Source: an uncultured Alphaproteobacteria bacterium
GTDB lineage: Bacteria; Pseudomonadota; Alphaproteobacteria; RF32; CAG-239
Assembly: GCA_934271195.1 (NCBI GenBank)
Contig: CAKQRB010000011.1
Coordinates: 1 to 41,300 of the forward strand
Length of the DNA: 41,300 nt
Reading direction: 5' to 3'
Shown here: positions 40,703 to 41,300 of the stretch, one piece after another
Numbering within the stretch: the stretch's first letter is position 1
Layout: each line of letters starts with the position of its first letter
The notes under the pieces: generated by a model
The model's input: only the letters and a program-made list of their open reading frames with translations
Database searches by the model: none
Told to the model about the DNA's origin: nothing
Made by a program: the position numbers and the translations under genes

Positions 40703-40732
40703 CCCCGCTGTAAAATCTGTTGTTTAGTATGC
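40114..40732 (-). pseudogene. IS3-family transposase, C-terminal catalytic part
   Basis: The frame is open from about 40749 but the transposase similarity begins near 40700 (KLRKKNPYNIAFKKGLEHRTAPNLL) and a continuous product from the ATG at 40656 has 180 residues. The retrovirus-like integrase core is intact: first D in YSTDISYLF, second D in HSDQGTHYTH, glutamate in LDNAPIESFFGHLKDE. The N-terminal helix-turn-helix part and orfA are absent, so it is non-functional on its own. The nucleotide sequence of the E-motif region recurs in inverted orientation at 41203-41300. Confidence 0.85.
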
Positions 40733-40862
40733 GGTGAATCGTACTTGTGTCAAACGGTTTTCCCGAAAAGTGGCTGACCAGTCCCCATTCCTTACATTTT
40801 TCATCATATCCTTAACTGAATAAAGCCCCATTGAGTATTGTTCAAATAGCGAAAAGACTTTT
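40701..40862 (-). pseudogene. Serine-recombinase fragment (recombinase domain), frameshifted
   Basis: Two overlapping frames read on the minus strand spell a recombinase-domain stretch: KVFSLFEQYSMGLYSVKDMM (about 40862-40806), then, after a one-base loss in an A run near 40803, CKEWGLVSHFSGKPF and DTSTIHRILNNRFYSGE (to 40701). The pattern is the second domain of large serine recombinases (VFxLFxxYxxGxxSxxxI, then TIxRILxNxFYxGE). Neither the catalytic domain nor the zinc ribbon is present. The fragment is abutted by an IS remnant on one side and a metallo-beta-lactamase-fold gene on the other. Confidence 0.6.
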
Positions 40863-41177
40863 TATTTGGCCGGAGATACTATTTGGTATGATGAAATAGA
40901 TAAGGCAATAAAAAAATACCATCCCGAAATTATTGCCGTTAACGGTGCCGATGCCCAGTTTGTAGACAGCGGTTCCGTCATTATGGAGTTGGATGATATT
41001 TTAAAGGTGTGCAAAGCCGCGCCGGAAGCCAAAATCATTGTAACGCACTTAGATGCTGCTCCCCATGCCTTAGTTGGCCGCAAAGAAGTTAAGGAGCTTA
41101 TTGGGGAGCATAAATTATCTGAACAGTTCATTGTTCCCGATGACGGAGAAAGTTGTTTTTTTGAAAGGACAAAATAA
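40848..41177 (+). pseudogene. Metallo-beta-lactamase-fold hydrolase (UlaG-like), 3' part
   Basis: The C-terminal third of a metallo-beta-lactamase-fold hydrolase of the UlaG/YtnP-like type: EKTFYLAGDTIWYDEIDKAI, AVNGADAQFVDSGSVIM and IIVTHLDAAPHALVGRKEV, with the late metal ligands (D in AGDT and H in THLDAAPH). The gene is complete to its stop at 41177, but everything 5' of about 40850 is missing; the N-terminal HxHxDH half is not in the window. The 5' side runs directly into the recombinase remnant. Not expected to be functional. Composition equals the neighbours. Confidence 0.75.
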
Positions 41178-41202
41178 TAAAATTTTGTTGCATACAAGGT
41201 AT

Positions 41203-41300
41203 GTCAAGAAAGGGAAACTGCCTTGACAATGCCCCGATTGAAAGCTTTTTCGGCCATTTGAAAGACGAGATAGACCTTAAATCCTGCCAAAGCTTTGAAG
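41203..41300 (+). mobile_element. Inverted fragment of the same IS transposase, running off the window
   Basis: From 41203 (ATG at 41207) the plus strand encodes MSRKGNCLDNAPIESFFGHL and onward, identical in protein to the minus-strand element at 40114-40700, with a few silent differences at the DNA level. It therefore is a second copy of that family in opposite orientation. It begins abruptly 25 bases after the stop of the hydrolase fragment and continues past the window. Confidence 0.85.

Noticed and set aside
1..41300. CRISPR array, rRNA operon or intact prophage
   Set aside because: No regularly spaced repeats, no rRNA-like conserved stretches and no phage structural genes were seen on either strand.

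Overview
The window is a gene-dense, AT-leaning stretch of bacterial chromosome. The envelope genes (OmpA-type lipoprotein, EptA-type lipid A phosphoethanolamine transferase, periplasmic ankyrin protein, MotB-type peptidoglycan binder) indicate a Gram-negative cell. The elongator tRNA-Met sequence and the form of UvrD look alphaproteobacterial, while several proteins (YjbR, DUF362 ferredoxin, a roughly 550-residue GltX) are of types I associate with gut anaerobes. My best guess is an uncultured, host-associated, low-GC alphaproteobacterium; this is inference from recall, not a search.

Layout. 1-7.4 kb: minus-strand housekeeping genes (unknown protein, rnhB, OmpA lipoprotein, two acetyltransferases), a convergent overlapping pair of related LysR regulators of which one is unusually short, an XRE regulator divergent from a tiny basic protein, a degraded secreted-protein gene, tag, and a third acetyltransferase. 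7.5-12.8 kb: a TPR-MoxR-DUF58 operon on the minus strand, divergent from uvrD. 13.0-14.7 kb: an unknown 191-residue protein, a CPHC thioredoxin-fold lipoprotein, and a protein with two ArsR-type winged helices in one chain. 14.8-18.1 kb: tRNA-Met, a MarC membrane protein, and motA-motB-terC in close series. 18.1-23.4 kb: an ArsB/NhaD-type transporter, gltX, and the amino-sugar pair nagA-nagB.

23.5-29.4 kb is a surface-glycan locus: two plus-strand and four minus-strand genes meeting at a terminator, encoding five glycosyltransferases and one protein with a ParB/sulfiredoxin-like GHHR motif. 29.5-36.9 kb: DUF362 ferredoxin, ybaK, eptA divergent from an OmpR-family response regulator and its histidine kinase (a PmrAB-EptA-like arrangement with an 11-bp-spaced direct repeat upstream of the regulator), then yjbR and ogt. 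37.0-41.3 kb is accessory: an unknown protein, a frameshifted isoprenylcysteine methyltransferase-like gene, a large secreted ankyrin protein, and a mosaic of an IS3-type element remnant, a serine-recombinase remnant, the 3' part of a metallo-beta-lactamase-fold gene and an inverted second IS fragment that runs off the window.

How the genes work together: NagA/NagB recycle GlcNAc-6-phosphate next to genes that assemble surface glycans, and the two-component system plausibly controls EptA-mediated change of lipid A charge. The remaining neighbourhoods are mostly independent transcription units separated by clear stem-loop terminators. No CRISPR array, rRNA or complete prophage was seen. The most novel-looking items are the GHHR protein in the glycan locus, the tandem ArsR protein, the compact LysR protein and the TPR-MoxR-DUF58 operon without its usual partners.
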